NCBI RefSeq assembly: GCF_000092025.1
Contig: NC_003062.2
Span: 1,982,001 to 2,046,000 of the forward strand
DNA length: 64,000 bases
Reading direction: 5' to 3'
Origin: Agrobacterium fabrum str. C58
GTDB taxonomy: Bacteria; Pseudomonadota; Alphaproteobacteria; Rhizobiales; Rhizobiaceae
Shown: positions 35,701 through 43,915 of the stretch, one piece after another
How the letters are laid out: the number at the start of each line of letters is the position of its first letter
Numbering within the stretch: position 1 is the first letter of the stretch
Made by a program: the position numbers and the translations under genes
Notes under the pieces: generated by a model
What the model was told of the DNA's origin: nothing
Seen by the model: the letters and a program-made list of their open reading frames with translations, nothing else
Database searches by the model: none

Positions 35701-35859
35701 ACGGTCGACATCGGGCAATTCGCGCACTTCGACGCCAACCAGCGCTGCAAGACCGGCAACGACCAGCAGCGTGTTGAGAACCGCCGCCAGAATAGGCCTG
35801 CGCACGAAGAGCGCGGTAAAGGCGAGTTTGGAATCCTGACCGGAAGACGGTTGCGTCAT
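32713..35859 (-). CDS. RND efflux transporter, inner-membrane pump (HAE1/AcrB-like)
   Basis: A 1048-residue proton-driven drug/solute pump with twelve membrane helices and two large periplasmic loops. The proton-relay pair is in GLVVDDAIVVLENI near residues 405-406; the opening FVRRPILAAVLNTLLVVAGLAAL and the ELPDVDRPSISVRTTYEGAAPETID porter domain are typical. It is the second gene after the adaptor (4-base overlap). No outer-membrane channel or local regulator gene is adjacent, so it would use a TolC-like protein encoded elsewhere. Substrates are unknown. Confidence 0.92.
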   Translation of the reverse strand: MTQPSSGQDSKLAFTALFVRRPILAAVLNTLLVVAGLAALVGVEVRELPDVDRPSISVRTTYEGAAPETIDQEVTQTIEGAVARVSGIKSIASSSQFGTSRVTMEFSDNVDMAVAANDVRDAIGRVTNQLPDDADEPQIIKADSDSQPIMRLAVTSSTLSMEDLTKLVDDEIIDRLAAVDGVADVELYGDQEKVFRVDLNQAALASRGLTVTDVSNALASAALDVPAGSLKSTTQDIVVRATASLTKPEDFSNLLIKDNIRLRDVATVMLGADDQSTSLRSNGVQGVGLGVIRQAQSNTLNISTGVKAAVDAMSANLPEGTRIVVTSDDAVFIEGALHEVELALGLSALIVVVVLYLFFRDWRATLIPAITMPVALIGTIVAIYMVGFSVNILTLLAIVLATGLVVDDAIVVLENIVRRRAEGMGPRAAAVLGTQEVFFAVIATTATLAAVFIPLSFLPGQLGGLFREFGFVLAFAVGLSSITALTLCPMLASRMLKQGLKEPTGPLMWFGNVFASTYKTTLAACLNNPLIVIVVALIFSGLSWIAFGMIQNELTPREDRASVMMRVTAPQGVSLEYTRDQLQRIEENLQPLRDSGEIRNVYSITGMNGSSNTGFMVLTLAPWADRERTQNQIAADVTSAANKVPALRGNAMQPNSLRIRGAGNGLQMAMVGSNYPALTEATQKLLLSMEEGGLFDTPRLDNEPNQAQLSVSIDRERASDLGIDITGLSRSMQSLLEGRSIVDVFVDGDAIPVRLLSSTRPINDPTDLENVFLKTGDGKIVPMSVIATLKENAVAPQLNREQQLPSVGFTANLKDGVSLGQAMEKVNELAQSVMPSGARLLPLGEAATLEENSSGMLLTFGFAIAIIFLVLAAQFESVLSSVIIMSTVPLGLACAVIALLVTGSSLNVYSQIGLVLLVGVMAKNGILIVEFANHLRDQGATVREAIEKATSIRLRPVMMTMIATILGGVPLVLAQGAGAEARIALGWVIVGGLGFATLVTLYITPVSYLLIARFAKPQADEEIRLHRELELAARRKALEEDKPLLAAE

Positions 35860-37007
35860 TGGCTGGCGACCTCCTCGGGCTTCGTCTGATTGCCGACACG
35901 GACAGCGCCACCTTCTCTGACGCGCTGCAGACCCTCGATCACGACAGGCTCACCCTCGGCCAGCTCGGCCTTCACGAGAACGGCATCCGGGTTGCGCTGC
36001 ACGATCTGCACCCGCACCTTGTTGGATTTATTGTCGGTGACACGCCAGACATAGGAGCCTTCCGCATCCCATTGCACGGCGAGCGGATCGACAGAGGCAT
36101 AGGTCTCGCCGGCAAAACGCATGGTGACGCCGAAAGACATTCCGGCCCTCAGCTCGTCCTTCTCGTTGCCGAACTTCGCCCGGATGCGGATGGTGCGGCT
36201 GGCCTCGTCGACGCGGTTGTCGACAGCCTCGATCTCGCCGGTAAATGTCTCGCCGGGGCGGGAAATGGATGTCGCCTCCACCGGCATACCGACTTTAATT
36301 GCGGTTGCGAAACGCTCAGGCGCCCAGAAATTGACGAGAATTTCAGAACGATCGTCGATGCTGACGATGGTCGATTGCGTGGTGACGTTGTCGCCGACAT
36401 TGGCGGCGACGATACCGGCCACGCCTTCGATGGGGGCGACGATATCGCGCCGCTTCAAATTCAGTTCGGCCGTGCTGAGCGCCAGCTTGGCGGCCTCTTC
36501 GGCGATCTGCGCATCCATCACGTCAAGGCGGGAGAAAGATTTCAGGTTCTTGTAGGAACTGGATTTTTCAATGGCGCTGCGCAACGCGACCTGCGCCTTG
36601 TCGCGCTCGATCACTTGCTCTTCATCATCGAGCCGGGCGAGTACCTGTCCCTTCACGACACGCGCGCCGGCAGCCGCGCGGATTTCCGAAAGCGTGCCGG
36701 AGACCTGCGGCATGACCACGACCGACTGGATCGCCTGACCATTGCCGATGGCGTTCAGCCGGTCATTGACAATGCCTTTTTTCGCCGGAGCCGTCACAAC
36801 AAGGGTAGCGTTGCCATTGCGGCGGCTGCCACCGGCGTTCTGACCCGCCGACGGACCAGCCGCAGCGACTTCGACAGCCGGCGACGGCACCTTGCCTATC
36901 CCGATGCTGGCAAGCACATTACGGGCGTCAGGCGAATAAAAACCCCAGAGACAGAGCCCTGCCCCCACCACGGCCAGACTGACACCCACCTGTTTCCAGA
37001 CCCGCAT
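35856..37007 (-). CDS. RND efflux periplasmic adaptor (membrane fusion protein)
   Basis: A 383-residue adaptor linking the pump to an outer-membrane channel. An N-terminal signal/anchor helix (~8-25) comes first; the lipoyl halves (SGTLSEIRAAAGARVVKGQVLARLDDEEQ and RRDIVAPIEGVAGIVAANVGDNVTTQS) flank a short helical hairpin, followed by beta-barrel and membrane-proximal domains. No lipobox cysteine is present, so it is held by its helix, not by lipid. It overlaps the pump gene through ATGA and is the first gene of the operon. Confidence 0.92.
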   Translation of the reverse strand: MRVWKQVGVSLAVVGAGLCLWGFYSPDARNVLASIGIGKVPSPAVEVAAAGPSAGQNAGGSRRNGNATLVVTAPAKKGIVNDRLNAIGNGQAIQSVVVMPQVSGTLSEIRAAAGARVVKGQVLARLDDEEQVIERDKAQVALRSAIEKSSSYKNLKSFSRLDVMDAQIAEEAAKLALSTAELNLKRRDIVAPIEGVAGIVAANVGDNVTTQSTIVSIDDRSEILVNFWAPERFATAIKVGMPVEATSISRPGETFTGEIEAVDNRVDEASRTIRIRAKFGNEKDELRAGMSFGVTMRFAGETYASVDPLAVQWDAEGSYVWRVTDNKSNKVRVQIVQRNPDAVLVKAELAEGEPVVIEGLQRVREGGAVRVGNQTKPEEVASQ

Positions 37008-37231
37008 ATAGTTCTCCGGTTAATCATCGCAGCATAAAACAGCCCCTGAAGCGCCGACTTCGGGACATGAGCAGTATTCCCGCTCGTCTGAAACGAGGCA
37101 ACGCACAAATCCGTTTCTTACGTAATTGTAATTTGTGATGAATTCTCGTCGGACGCACCAAGAAGGCCATTTTTATCGCAAATATTCCGAAGCGCGGTAA
37201 TCTGCCGGCAGGAAATGAGCCGGAGGAAACC

Positions 37232-37642
37232 ATGAGCACCGTCACGAAAACACAAAATCCCGAAGCCGATCCGCGCGTAAAAGCGGTGTTCGATGACATC
37301 CGCGCAACCCGCAAATCGGATTTTATCAACAATATGTGGCTTTACCTCGCCTTCGATCCCGATCTCCTGGAAAAGACCTGGGCGGAGGTGAAGGCGGTGA
37401 TGGCGACACCCTCGGCGCTCGATCCACTGGTGAAGGAGATGCTCTACATTGCGGTGTCGGTGACCAATGGCTGCTCCTATTGCGCCCATTCCCATACTGC
37501 GGCCGCAAAAGCCAAGGGCATGACGAATGAACAGCATGCCGATCTGATGCGGGTGATCGCGCTCGCCGCCAAGACCAACCAGCTCGCAGTGGCGCTGCAA
37601 GTGCCGGTGGATACCGCTTTTGATGCCGACAGGCAGGCATGA
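37232..37642 (+). CDS. Carboxymuconolactone decarboxylase / AhpD-like protein
   Basis: A 136-residue helical protein with the redox motif CSYCAHSH (Cys81, Cys84, His88), which marks AhpD-type alkylhydroperoxidases rather than true decarboxylases. The KEMLYIAVSVTNGCSYC stretch is standard. A GAGGAAACC ribosome site precedes the ATG. It is divergent from the efflux operon and lies before uvrD; a role in peroxide defence is likely but the reductant partner is unknown. Confidence 0.87.
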   Translation: MSTVTKTQNPEADPRVKAVFDDIRATRKSDFINNMWLYLAFDPDLLEKTWAEVKAVMATPSALDPLVKEMLYIAVSVTNGCSYCAHSHTAAAKAKGMTNEQHADLMRVIALAAKTNQLAVALQVPVDTAFDADRQA

Positions 37643-37744
37643 ACCCGAAAAAATGCCTTGGAATAGGCGTTTTGACTGACGATACCGGAATAAAAGCAGA
37701 ACACGGTTCTGGCCTTTATATCCCGAATCACTACATTGGGCCGC

Positions 37745-40219
37745 ATGAGCAACAGTTTCGACGATATGCCGTTCTTCGATGAAGAACCCGTGGCACCGCG
37801 CAGGGCGACCAACAATGCCCCTTCGGAAAACGGCGGCGGGCTTGGCATTGCCGCCCGCGCCATGGCGGCGCGCGACCAGGTGCGGCCGGCACACGATTAT
37901 CTTTCCGGCCTCAACCCGGAACAGCGCGAGGCCGTGGAAACGCTTGACGGACCGGTTCTCGTTCTCGCCGGCGCCGGCACCGGCAAGACCCGCGTTCTGA
38001 CGACCCGCATCGCCCATATTCTCGCCACCGGCCGCGCCTATCCAAGCCAGATCCTTGCCGTGACCTTCACCAACAAGGCGGCCCGCGAGATGAAGGAACG
38101 TATCGGCGTCCTCGTCGGCGGCGCTGTCGAGGGCATGCCGTGGCTTGGCACCTTCCACTCCATCGGCGTCAAGCTTCTGCGCCGCCATGCCGAGCTCATC
38201 GGCCTGAAATCGGATTTCACCATTCTCGACACGGATGATGTGGTGCGGCTGATCAAGCAGCTCATTCAGGCCGAAGGTCTTGATGACAAGCGCTGGCCGG
38301 CAAAACAGTTCGCCGGCATGATCGACGGCTGGAAGAACAAGGGGCTGACGCCACCGGATATTCCCGAGGGTGACAGCCGCGCCTTTGCCAACGGCAAGGG
38401 CCGCGAACTTTACGCCGCCTATCAGGCCCGGCTGAAAACGTTGAACGCCTGCGATTTCGGTGATCTCTTGCTGCACCCGATCAGCATCTTCCGCCGCCAT
38501 ACGGATATTCTGAAAGAGTATCACCAGAAGTTCCGTTATATTCTGGTGGACGAATATCAGGACACCAACACGGCGCAATATATGTGGCTGCGGCTGCTTG
38601 CCCAGCGCGCCAAGGACGAGCCGCAGAATGTCTGCTGCGTCGGTGACGACGACCAGTCGATCTATGGCTGGCGCGGCGCGGAAGTGGACAATATCCTGCG
38701 CTTCGACAAGGATTTTCCCGGTGCCAAGGTCATCAAGCTTGAGCGTAACTACCGTTCCACCGAACATATTCTCGGCGCTGCCGGCCATCTGATCGCCCAC
38801 AACGAGGGCCGTCTCGGCAAGACGTTGTTTACCGAGCGCAGCAGTCCGGACGATGAAAAGGTCGTGGTGCACGCCGCCTGGGATTCGGAAGAAGAGGCCC
38901 GCGCGGTCGGAGAGGAAATCGAGCAACTCCAGCGTAAGAACTACAAGCTGAACGACATGGCCATCCTCGTTCGCGCTTCCTTCCAGATGCGCGAATTCGA
39001 AGACCGCTTCGTGACGCTTGGCCTCAATTACCGCGTCATCGGCGGCCCGCGCTTTTATGAGCGCCTCGAAATCCGCGATGCCATGGCCTATTTCCGGCTG
39101 GTCTGCCAACCGGCCGACGATCTCGCCTTCGAGCGGATCGTCAATACGCCAAAGCGTGGCCTTGGCGATACGACGATCCGTAACCTGCACGACTATGCCC
39201 GCGCCCGCGATATCCCGATGCTGGCAGCCGCCGCCGACATCATCGAGACCGACGAGTTGAAGCCGAAAGCGCGCAAGGCGCTGTTCGATGTGGTGCAGGA
39301 TTTCCGCCGCTGGCAGGGCCTGCTGGAAAACACCGAACACACCACGCTTGCCGAACAGATTCTCGACGAAAGCGGCTATACCGCCATGTGGCAGGCCGAC
39401 AAGACGGCCGAAGCACCGGGACGGCTTGAGAACCTGAAGGAACTCATCCGCTCGATGGAATCCTTCGAAAGCATGCGTGGATTTCTGGAACACGTCGCCC
39501 TGGTTATGGATGCGGAACAGAATGCCGAGCTGGATGCCGTCTCCATCATGACGCTGCATTCCGCCAAGGGTCTGGAATTCGACACCGTCTTCCTGCCCGG
39601 TTGGGAAGAAGGCCTGTTTCCCCACCAGCGGGCGCTGGACGAAGGCGGTCGCTCCGGTCTGGAGGAAGAACGTCGTCTGGCTTATGTCGGCATCACCCGC
39701 GCCAAGAAGCTCTGCCATATCTGGTTCGTCTCGAACCGGCGCATTCACGGGCTGTGGCAATCCACCCTGCCCTCGCGTTTCCTCGACGAACTGCCGCCCG
39801 CCCATGTGGATGTCGCGGCTTCCGACAGCAATTATGGCGGTTATGGCGGACGCGGCGGTTACGGCCAGTCCCGTTTCGACAAGGCCGATCCCTTCACCAA
39901 CAATTACTCCACCCCCGGCTGGAAACGCGCCCAGCAGAACCGCAGCGACGCCACCCGCGACAATTGGGGCACACGCTCCGGCCATGCGGTGGAGCGCATC
40001 GGTTACGGCGAAAGCGGCCCGCGCACCCGCACCATCGACGGCGAACTGGTGGCGAAATCCGTGGCTGACAAGCCCTCGAAATTCTTCGTCGGCGACCGTG
40101 TTTTCCACCTCAAATTCGGCAATGGCAATATTTCCGCGATCGAAGGCAATAAATTGACCATCAACTTCGACCGTGCCGGCGAAAAGCGCGTGCTGGATGG
40201 ATTTGTGGAAAAGGTTTGA
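37745..40219 (+). CDS. uvrD: ATP-dependent DNA helicase UvrD/PcrA type
   Basis: An 824-residue 3'-5' superfamily 1A helicase for mismatch and nucleotide excision repair. Walker A is AGAGTGKT (75-82); motif II is VDEYQDTN; motif III is GDDDQSIYGWRGA; motif IV is LERNYRS; motif V is MTLHSAKGLEFD; motif VI is VGITRAK. A ~45-residue polar leader precedes the helicase. The C-terminal region has a Gly/Tyr-rich linker and a Tudor-like end (FVGDRVFHLKFGNGNISAIEGNKL) that binds RNA polymerase or nucleic acid. The start is the ATG at 37745; an in-frame earlier codon at 37736 is unsupported. Confidence 0.95.
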   Translation: MSNSFDDMPFFDEEPVAPRRATNNAPSENGGGLGIAARAMAARDQVRPAHDYLSGLNPEQREAVETLDGPVLVLAGAGTGKTRVLTTRIAHILATGRAYPSQILAVTFTNKAAREMKERIGVLVGGAVEGMPWLGTFHSIGVKLLRRHAELIGLKSDFTILDTDDVVRLIKQLIQAEGLDDKRWPAKQFAGMIDGWKNKGLTPPDIPEGDSRAFANGKGRELYAAYQARLKTLNACDFGDLLLHPISIFRRHTDILKEYHQKFRYILVDEYQDTNTAQYMWLRLLAQRAKDEPQNVCCVGDDDQSIYGWRGAEVDNILRFDKDFPGAKVIKLERNYRSTEHILGAAGHLIAHNEGRLGKTLFTERSSPDDEKVVVHAAWDSEEEARAVGEEIEQLQRKNYKLNDMAILVRASFQMREFEDRFVTLGLNYRVIGGPRFYERLEIRDAMAYFRLVCQPADDLAFERIVNTPKRGLGDTTIRNLHDYARARDIPMLAAAADIIETDELKPKARKALFDVVQDFRRWQGLLENTEHTTLAEQILDESGYTAMWQADKTAEAPGRLENLKELIRSMESFESMRGFLEHVALVMDAEQNAELDAVSIMTLHSAKGLEFDTVFLPGWEEGLFPHQRALDEGGRSGLEEERRLAYVGITRAKKLCHIWFVSNRRIHGLWQSTLPSRFLDELPPAHVDVAASDSNYGGYGGRGGYGQSRFDKADPFTNNYSTPGWKRAQQNRSDATRDNWGTRSGHAVERIGYGESGPRTRTIDGELVAKSVADKPSKFFVGDRVFHLKFGNGNISAIEGNKLTINFDRAGEKRVLDGFVEKV

Positions 40220-40323
40220 TCCGACAACCATGAGTGCCTGGAGAGCGCTTTTCCCATAGCCGATGTCACGCCATTGCAATAAAGGAGTTGCAAAGGCGAA
40301 CTGAAAACCGGGACGGGACTGCT

Positions 40324-41136
40324 TTGCACATATTGCCGAAGAGCCAGCGAAAGCTTGCCATTTTCCTGATCAACATGGATAGCGCTACAAAGCGCCTGAC
40401 CGACATGAACGCCCGCCTCGATGCGATGGGGCTAAAGGCGGAGCGCGTTGCCGGCGTCAATGGCAGGGAGCTGCAATACCCGATCCCGGAATTCAGCGAA
40501 ATTTCCTATATGCTTATGCATGGCCGCCGCACCTCGCCGCCGGAAATCGGCTGCTATCTCAGCCATGTCGCCTGCGCCAATAAATTCATGACTGGTGATG
40601 CCGATATCGCGCTCATCCTTGAGGACGACGTGGTCTTCGAGGACGATTTTCTTGATGCCATTGATGAAGCGGTTCTAAACGGTAACGACTGGGATATTCT
40701 GCGGCTGACGACGGTCAGCAACGGCCGCAAATTTGCATTCCGCGCCCTGTCCAATGGCCGATCGCTCGCAGTGGCGCTCACCCGCGAAAAAGGATCGGGC
40801 GCCTATCTCGTCAACCGCCGCGCCGGAAAATGGATATCGAAACTTATCCCCATGCGGCTCGCCTACGACATCGCCTTCGATCTGGAATATCTCTCCGGCC
40901 TAAAGGCGGCCTTCATCTATCCACTCTGCGCCACACAGGATGCAGACGGCGAAAGCCAGATCCAGAACAATCTGCGCATCTACCGCCTGCCGCGCTGGCG
41001 GTACTTCACCGTTCTGCCCTATCGCGCCTATCTGGAAACCAGCCGGTTTCTGCTGCGCGGCCTGCGCTTCCTGGTGGCAAAGGCGAAAGTGGCCATGGAA
41101 CGCGGCAAACCCAAAGCTGTTCAGGCCGGCAGATGA
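40324..41136 (+). CDS. Glycosyltransferase family 25 (LPS biosynthesis)
   Basis: A ~270-residue enzyme that likely adds galactose to lipopolysaccharide core or a related glycan. The GT25 opening AIFLINMDSATKRLTDMNARLDAMGL, EIGCYLSHVACANKF and the ILEDDVVFEDDF metal motif are clear. Start problem: the first ATG (40375) falls inside the conserved first strand, so translation must begin earlier. TTG at 40324 is my choice; GTG at 40234 is the alternative. The tail is basic and hydrophobic (ETSRFLLRGLRFLVAKAKVAMERGK), suggesting membrane contact. No other sugar gene is adjacent. Confidence 0.82.
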   Translation: MHILPKSQRKLAIFLINMDSATKRLTDMNARLDAMGLKAERVAGVNGRELQYPIPEFSEISYMLMHGRRTSPPEIGCYLSHVACANKFMTGDADIALILEDDVVFEDDFLDAIDEAVLNGNDWDILRLTTVSNGRKFAFRALSNGRSLAVALTREKGSGAYLVNRRAGKWISKLIPMRLAYDIAFDLEYLSGLKAAFIYPLCATQDADGESQIQNNLRIYRLPRWRYFTVLPYRAYLETSRFLLRGLRFLVAKAKVAMERGKPKAVQAGR

Positions 41137-41145
41137 ACGTCCGGC

Positions 41146-41265
41146 TCATACCTCGCCGGGCGTGAAGCCGACGAGATAGACGGCCGCGATCACGGCTGCG
41201 AGAATGAAAATAGAGATGACGAAAATCGTCATCCTGTTCAATGGTTTGCGGGTCGTTTTCTTCAT
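41146..41265 (-). CDS. Small single-pass membrane protein, hypothetical
   Basis: A 39-residue frame: a basic N-terminus (MKKTTRKPLNRM), one strong membrane helix (TIFVISIFILAAVIAAVYLV) and a short GFTPGEV tail. The inside-positive layout is what a real small membrane protein would show. No good ribosome site is visible before the ATG, and it lies convergent with the GT25 gene. Function unknown; the call rests only on composition and an intact frame. Confidence 0.45.
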   Translation of the reverse strand: MKKTTRKPLNRMTIFVISIFILAAVIAAVYLVGFTPGEV

Positions 41266-41332
41266 GGTGGAATAATGCGGCAGGAAGAACCTGGTTCCAT
41301 GGTTCAGCCCTCGTCGTCACTGGCCCAAGCCA

Positions 41333-41926
41333 TCAAGCGGCGGCCTCCGGACTTGGCAATCGGTGTAACAGGTAGTCGCGCATTTGCGCCAACGCCTCTT
41401 CCCTCGACAGACCTCCCGATTGCAGCCCCGACCGCAGCCATAGCCCGTCGATCAATGTGGTAATGCCCAGTGCAATGGGTTCACAGTCCCCTTTCGGCAC
41501 GAGATGCCGCAAGGCAGAGAGCAGATTGGAGCGCATGCGCGCATGGATGACCTTCTGAATTCGCCCAAGCTGCGGCTCACGCGGAACCTCCGCGCATAGC
41601 GAAAGCCAGGCATGACAGATCGATGGCTGAAAGAAGCTCTCGTCGAAGTTGGCCTCGATAATTGCCTCCAGTCTCTCCCGCGGGCTTGTGGCGCGATTAA
41701 GCCTCGCCACAACGACCTCCGCCAGTTTCACATTGGCTTCACGCATCGCATGTTCGAACAGTTCCTGCTTGCTTGCAAAATAATGCAGCACGATGCCTTT
41801 GGAGGCGCCCGCCTGTGCAGCCACCCTTTCGAGCGTTGCCCCGGCCATGCCCTCTCTCTGCAACACTTCGAATGCTGCACGTCTCAGCTCGGCCCGACGA
41901 ATATCGCTTATTTTAGTGAGTCGCAT
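41333..41926 (-). CDS. TetR-family regulator, BetI-like
   Basis: A 197-residue repressor. The N-terminal helix-turn-helix (RRAELRRAAFEVLQREGMAGATLERVAAQAGASKGIVLHYFASKQELFEHAM) and a BetI-type ligand domain (FDESFFQPSICHAWLSLCAEVPREPQLGRIQKVIHARMRSNL; GITTLIDGLWLRSGL) are visible. BetI senses choline. Since choX is divergent from it, control of choX in response to choline or a choline derivative is the natural guess. The ATG at 41926 gives the usual BetI length; the frame extends to 41974 without support. Confidence 0.85.
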   Translation of the reverse strand: MRLTKISDIRRAELRRAAFEVLQREGMAGATLERVAAQAGASKGIVLHYFASKQELFEHAMREANVKLAEVVVARLNRATSPRERLEAIIEANFDESFFQPSICHAWLSLCAEVPREPQLGRIQKVIHARMRSNLLSALRHLVPKGDCEPIALGITTLIDGLWLRSGLQSGGLSREEALAQMRDYLLHRLPSPEAAA

Positions 41927-41949
41927 TTCAGTCTCCTTGCAGAGACACA

Positions 41950-41978
41950 TTGACAAATTTCCCCAAAAGATCAATTAT
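41950..41978 (+). promoter_or_regulatory. Sigma-70-type promoter of choX
   Basis: TTGACA (41950-41955) and AATTAT (41973-41978) are 17 bases apart: a perfect -35 box and a 4-of-6 -10 box. Inverted ATTGAC and GTCAAT sequences (41949-41954 and 41988-41994 region) flank it and could be bound by the BetI-like repressor encoded divergently. Confidence 0.6.
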
Positions 41979-42024
41979 TGTCCCATTGGTCAATTTAGTA
42001 ACCACTAAGACAAAAGGCTGCCTC

Positions 42025-42963
42025 ATGGGAAAGTGGATGAAAGTTGTTTCAGCAGCGGCGTTGGTGCTGGCAGGGGAAAGCCCCGCTTTTGCTGCCGATG
42101 CCGATGCGTGCAAGATGGTCAGAATGGCGGAACCCGGCTGGAACGATCTCGCATTCACGACCGGCATCGCCATGACCCTTCTGAAATCGCTGCACTATCA
42201 ACCACAGAGCCAGTTGCTCGGGATCGATGTCATCTACACCAGCCTGAAGAGCAAGGACCTGGACGTCTTCATGGGCTATTGGGACCCGGCGATGGTGAAC
42301 TATTACAAGCCCTATAAAGAGGATGGATCGGTCGAAAAGGTCCGGACCAACCTCGTGGGCGCCAAATACACCTTTGCCGTGCCGACCTACGTCTGGGAGG
42401 CCGGCGTGAAGGACTTTTCCGACCTTCAGAAATTCGCCGACAAGTTCGACAGAAAACTCTACGGCATCGAGCCCGGCTCGAACCAGTTGATGCTGGATGC
42501 CGTCAAAGATCCGGCGCTTGGGCTGAAGGACTGGGAAGTCGTCGAATCCAGCGAACAAGGCATGCTTTCCCAGGTCGCGCGCTTTAACCGCAACAAGACG
42601 TTCATCGTCTTCCAGGGATGGGCGCCGCATCCCATGAACGCCAAATTCGACATCAAATATCTGACGGGCGGCGATAAATTTTATGGACCCGATTTCGGCG
42701 CGGCCACTGTCGATACCCAGGTCCGTCGAGGCTACCTGCAGGAGTGCCCGAACGTTGCAAAACTGCTCCAGAACCTTGAATTCGATGTTGAATTCGAAAA
42801 CAAGGGCATGGATCTCATCATGAACGGCGGCCTGTCGCCGGAAGATGCCGCAGCGCAGGCGATCAAGGCCGAGCCGCACCGGCTTGAAACATGGTTGAAA
42901 GACGTCTTCGCACTCGACGGCCAGAATGGTCTGGCGACTGTCAAGGCGGCGCTCGGCCTATGA
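42025..42963 (+). CDS. choX: Choline/betaine ABC-transporter substrate-binding protein
   Basis: A 312-residue periplasmic protein of the ChoX/OpuAC family. The signal peptide is ~1-23 (cleavage after PAFA). The ChoX ligand pocket residues seem all present: Trp39 and Asp41 (PGWNDL), Trp86 (MGYWDP), Tyr115 (AKYTFAVPTYV) and Trp199 (QGWAPHPMN). AAGG precedes the ATG. Unlike the standard choXWV operon, no permease or ATPase follows; the next gene (ATGA overlap) is an alpha/beta hydrolase. It must therefore work with a membrane complex encoded elsewhere, or serve as a sensor. Confidence 0.88.
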   Translation: MGKWMKVVSAAALVLAGESPAFAADADACKMVRMAEPGWNDLAFTTGIAMTLLKSLHYQPQSQLLGIDVIYTSLKSKDLDVFMGYWDPAMVNYYKPYKEDGSVEKVRTNLVGAKYTFAVPTYVWEAGVKDFSDLQKFADKFDRKLYGIEPGSNQLMLDAVKDPALGLKDWEVVESSEQGMLSQVARFNRNKTFIVFQGWAPHPMNAKFDIKYLTGGDKFYGPDFGAATVDTQVRRGYLQECPNVAKLLQNLEFDVEFENKGMDLIMNGGLSPEDAAAQAIKAEPHRLETWLKDVFALDGQNGLATVKAALGL

Positions 42964-43820
42964 CAGCTCCATCTTTGGACAATTGGGAAAAGCGCAAGCG
43001 TTTTGTCGAATTGCCGCGCAAGCGCCAAATGGCTTTTATAGACACTGGCGGTCCCGGGCCGGTGCTATTGATGCTTCACGGGTTTTCCGACACCAGCCGC
43101 AGCTTTTCCATTATCGAACCTTATTTCCAGGAATATCGGCTGATTGCTCCTGACCTGCCTGGTCACGGCGCATCGTCCGTAGGACACGGTTTTCATGTCG
43201 CAGACTTCGCTGAAACGATTGACCGCTTTCTGACGCTTATGGGCGTCTCGCGGTTCTTTGTGCTTGGCCACTCCATGGGCGCCATGACGGCAATCGAACT
43301 GGCCGCCCGGCGGTCCTCTTCCGTTCGAGGGCTTGCGCTCATCTCAGGGACGCTGGAGCCCGATTTCGGCACCGAAAGCAAACTTGCCAGGGATATCCTG
43401 GCGTTACGCGATCCGATCAAACCGGCAGGCGGTTTCCTGCACGACTGGTATTCCTGCAGTCGACCGGTCAACGAGGAATTCCTGTTCCGAATGAAACGCG
43501 ACGCGGCAAATATGGCGGCCACAACCTGGCATGGCGTTCTTAAAGCTTTTGCAGAAACTGATCTGCATTACAGCGCGTCGAAAATAAATGTGCCCGTGCT
43601 TTGCCTAGCCGGTTCTGAAGACCCTCTGTTCGATGATTCCCATCGCCAGCAACTCTTCGAGGCTTTCCCCCTGGCGCAAACCGTAACGATGCCGGGCCAT
43701 GGCCACAATCCGCACTGGGAAAATCCGCAAGGTGTTTCCACCTTGGTCACCGAATTCTTTGCCGAAGTGATGACGGATGCGAGCCCTGTCCGTGTCGAGA
43801 CAGCCGCCGACAAGCGCTGA
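42960..43820 (+). CDS. Alpha/beta hydrolase
   Basis: A 286-residue serine hydrolase. The nucleophile Ser105 is in LGHSMGAM, the acid is Asp221 (AGSEDPLF) and His249 is in MPGHGHNPHWENP; the oxyanion region LLMLHGFSDTSRSF is typical. No signal peptide, so it is cytoplasmic. It is translationally coupled to choX, which suggests that it acts on a compound brought in by that protein, for example a choline ester; this is inference from position only. The substrate class (ester, lactone, C-C bond) cannot be told from sequence. Confidence 0.85.
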   Translation: MTAPSLDNWEKRKRFVELPRKRQMAFIDTGGPGPVLLMLHGFSDTSRSFSIIEPYFQEYRLIAPDLPGHGASSVGHGFHVADFAETIDRFLTLMGVSRFFVLGHSMGAMTAIELAARRSSSVRGLALISGTLEPDFGTESKLARDILALRDPIKPAGGFLHDWYSCSRPVNEEFLFRMKRDAANMAATTWHGVLKAFAETDLHYSASKINVPVLCLAGSEDPLFDDSHRQQLFEAFPLAQTVTMPGHGHNPHWENPQGVSTLVTEFFAEVMTDASPVRVETAADKR

Positions 43821-43915
43821 CATATCCGCATGAATTCGGCAAACGCGGAGAATTCGATTTCGATTCCGGCACCGATGCGATAACGCTTCGCAGCGTAAAC
43901 GAAATCCGGCTTGCC

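Noticed and set aside
37118..40279. A 1053-codon open frame on the minus strand
   Set aside because: It is antisense to uvrD, whose helicase motifs are complete; high GC content makes long opposite-strand frames common.
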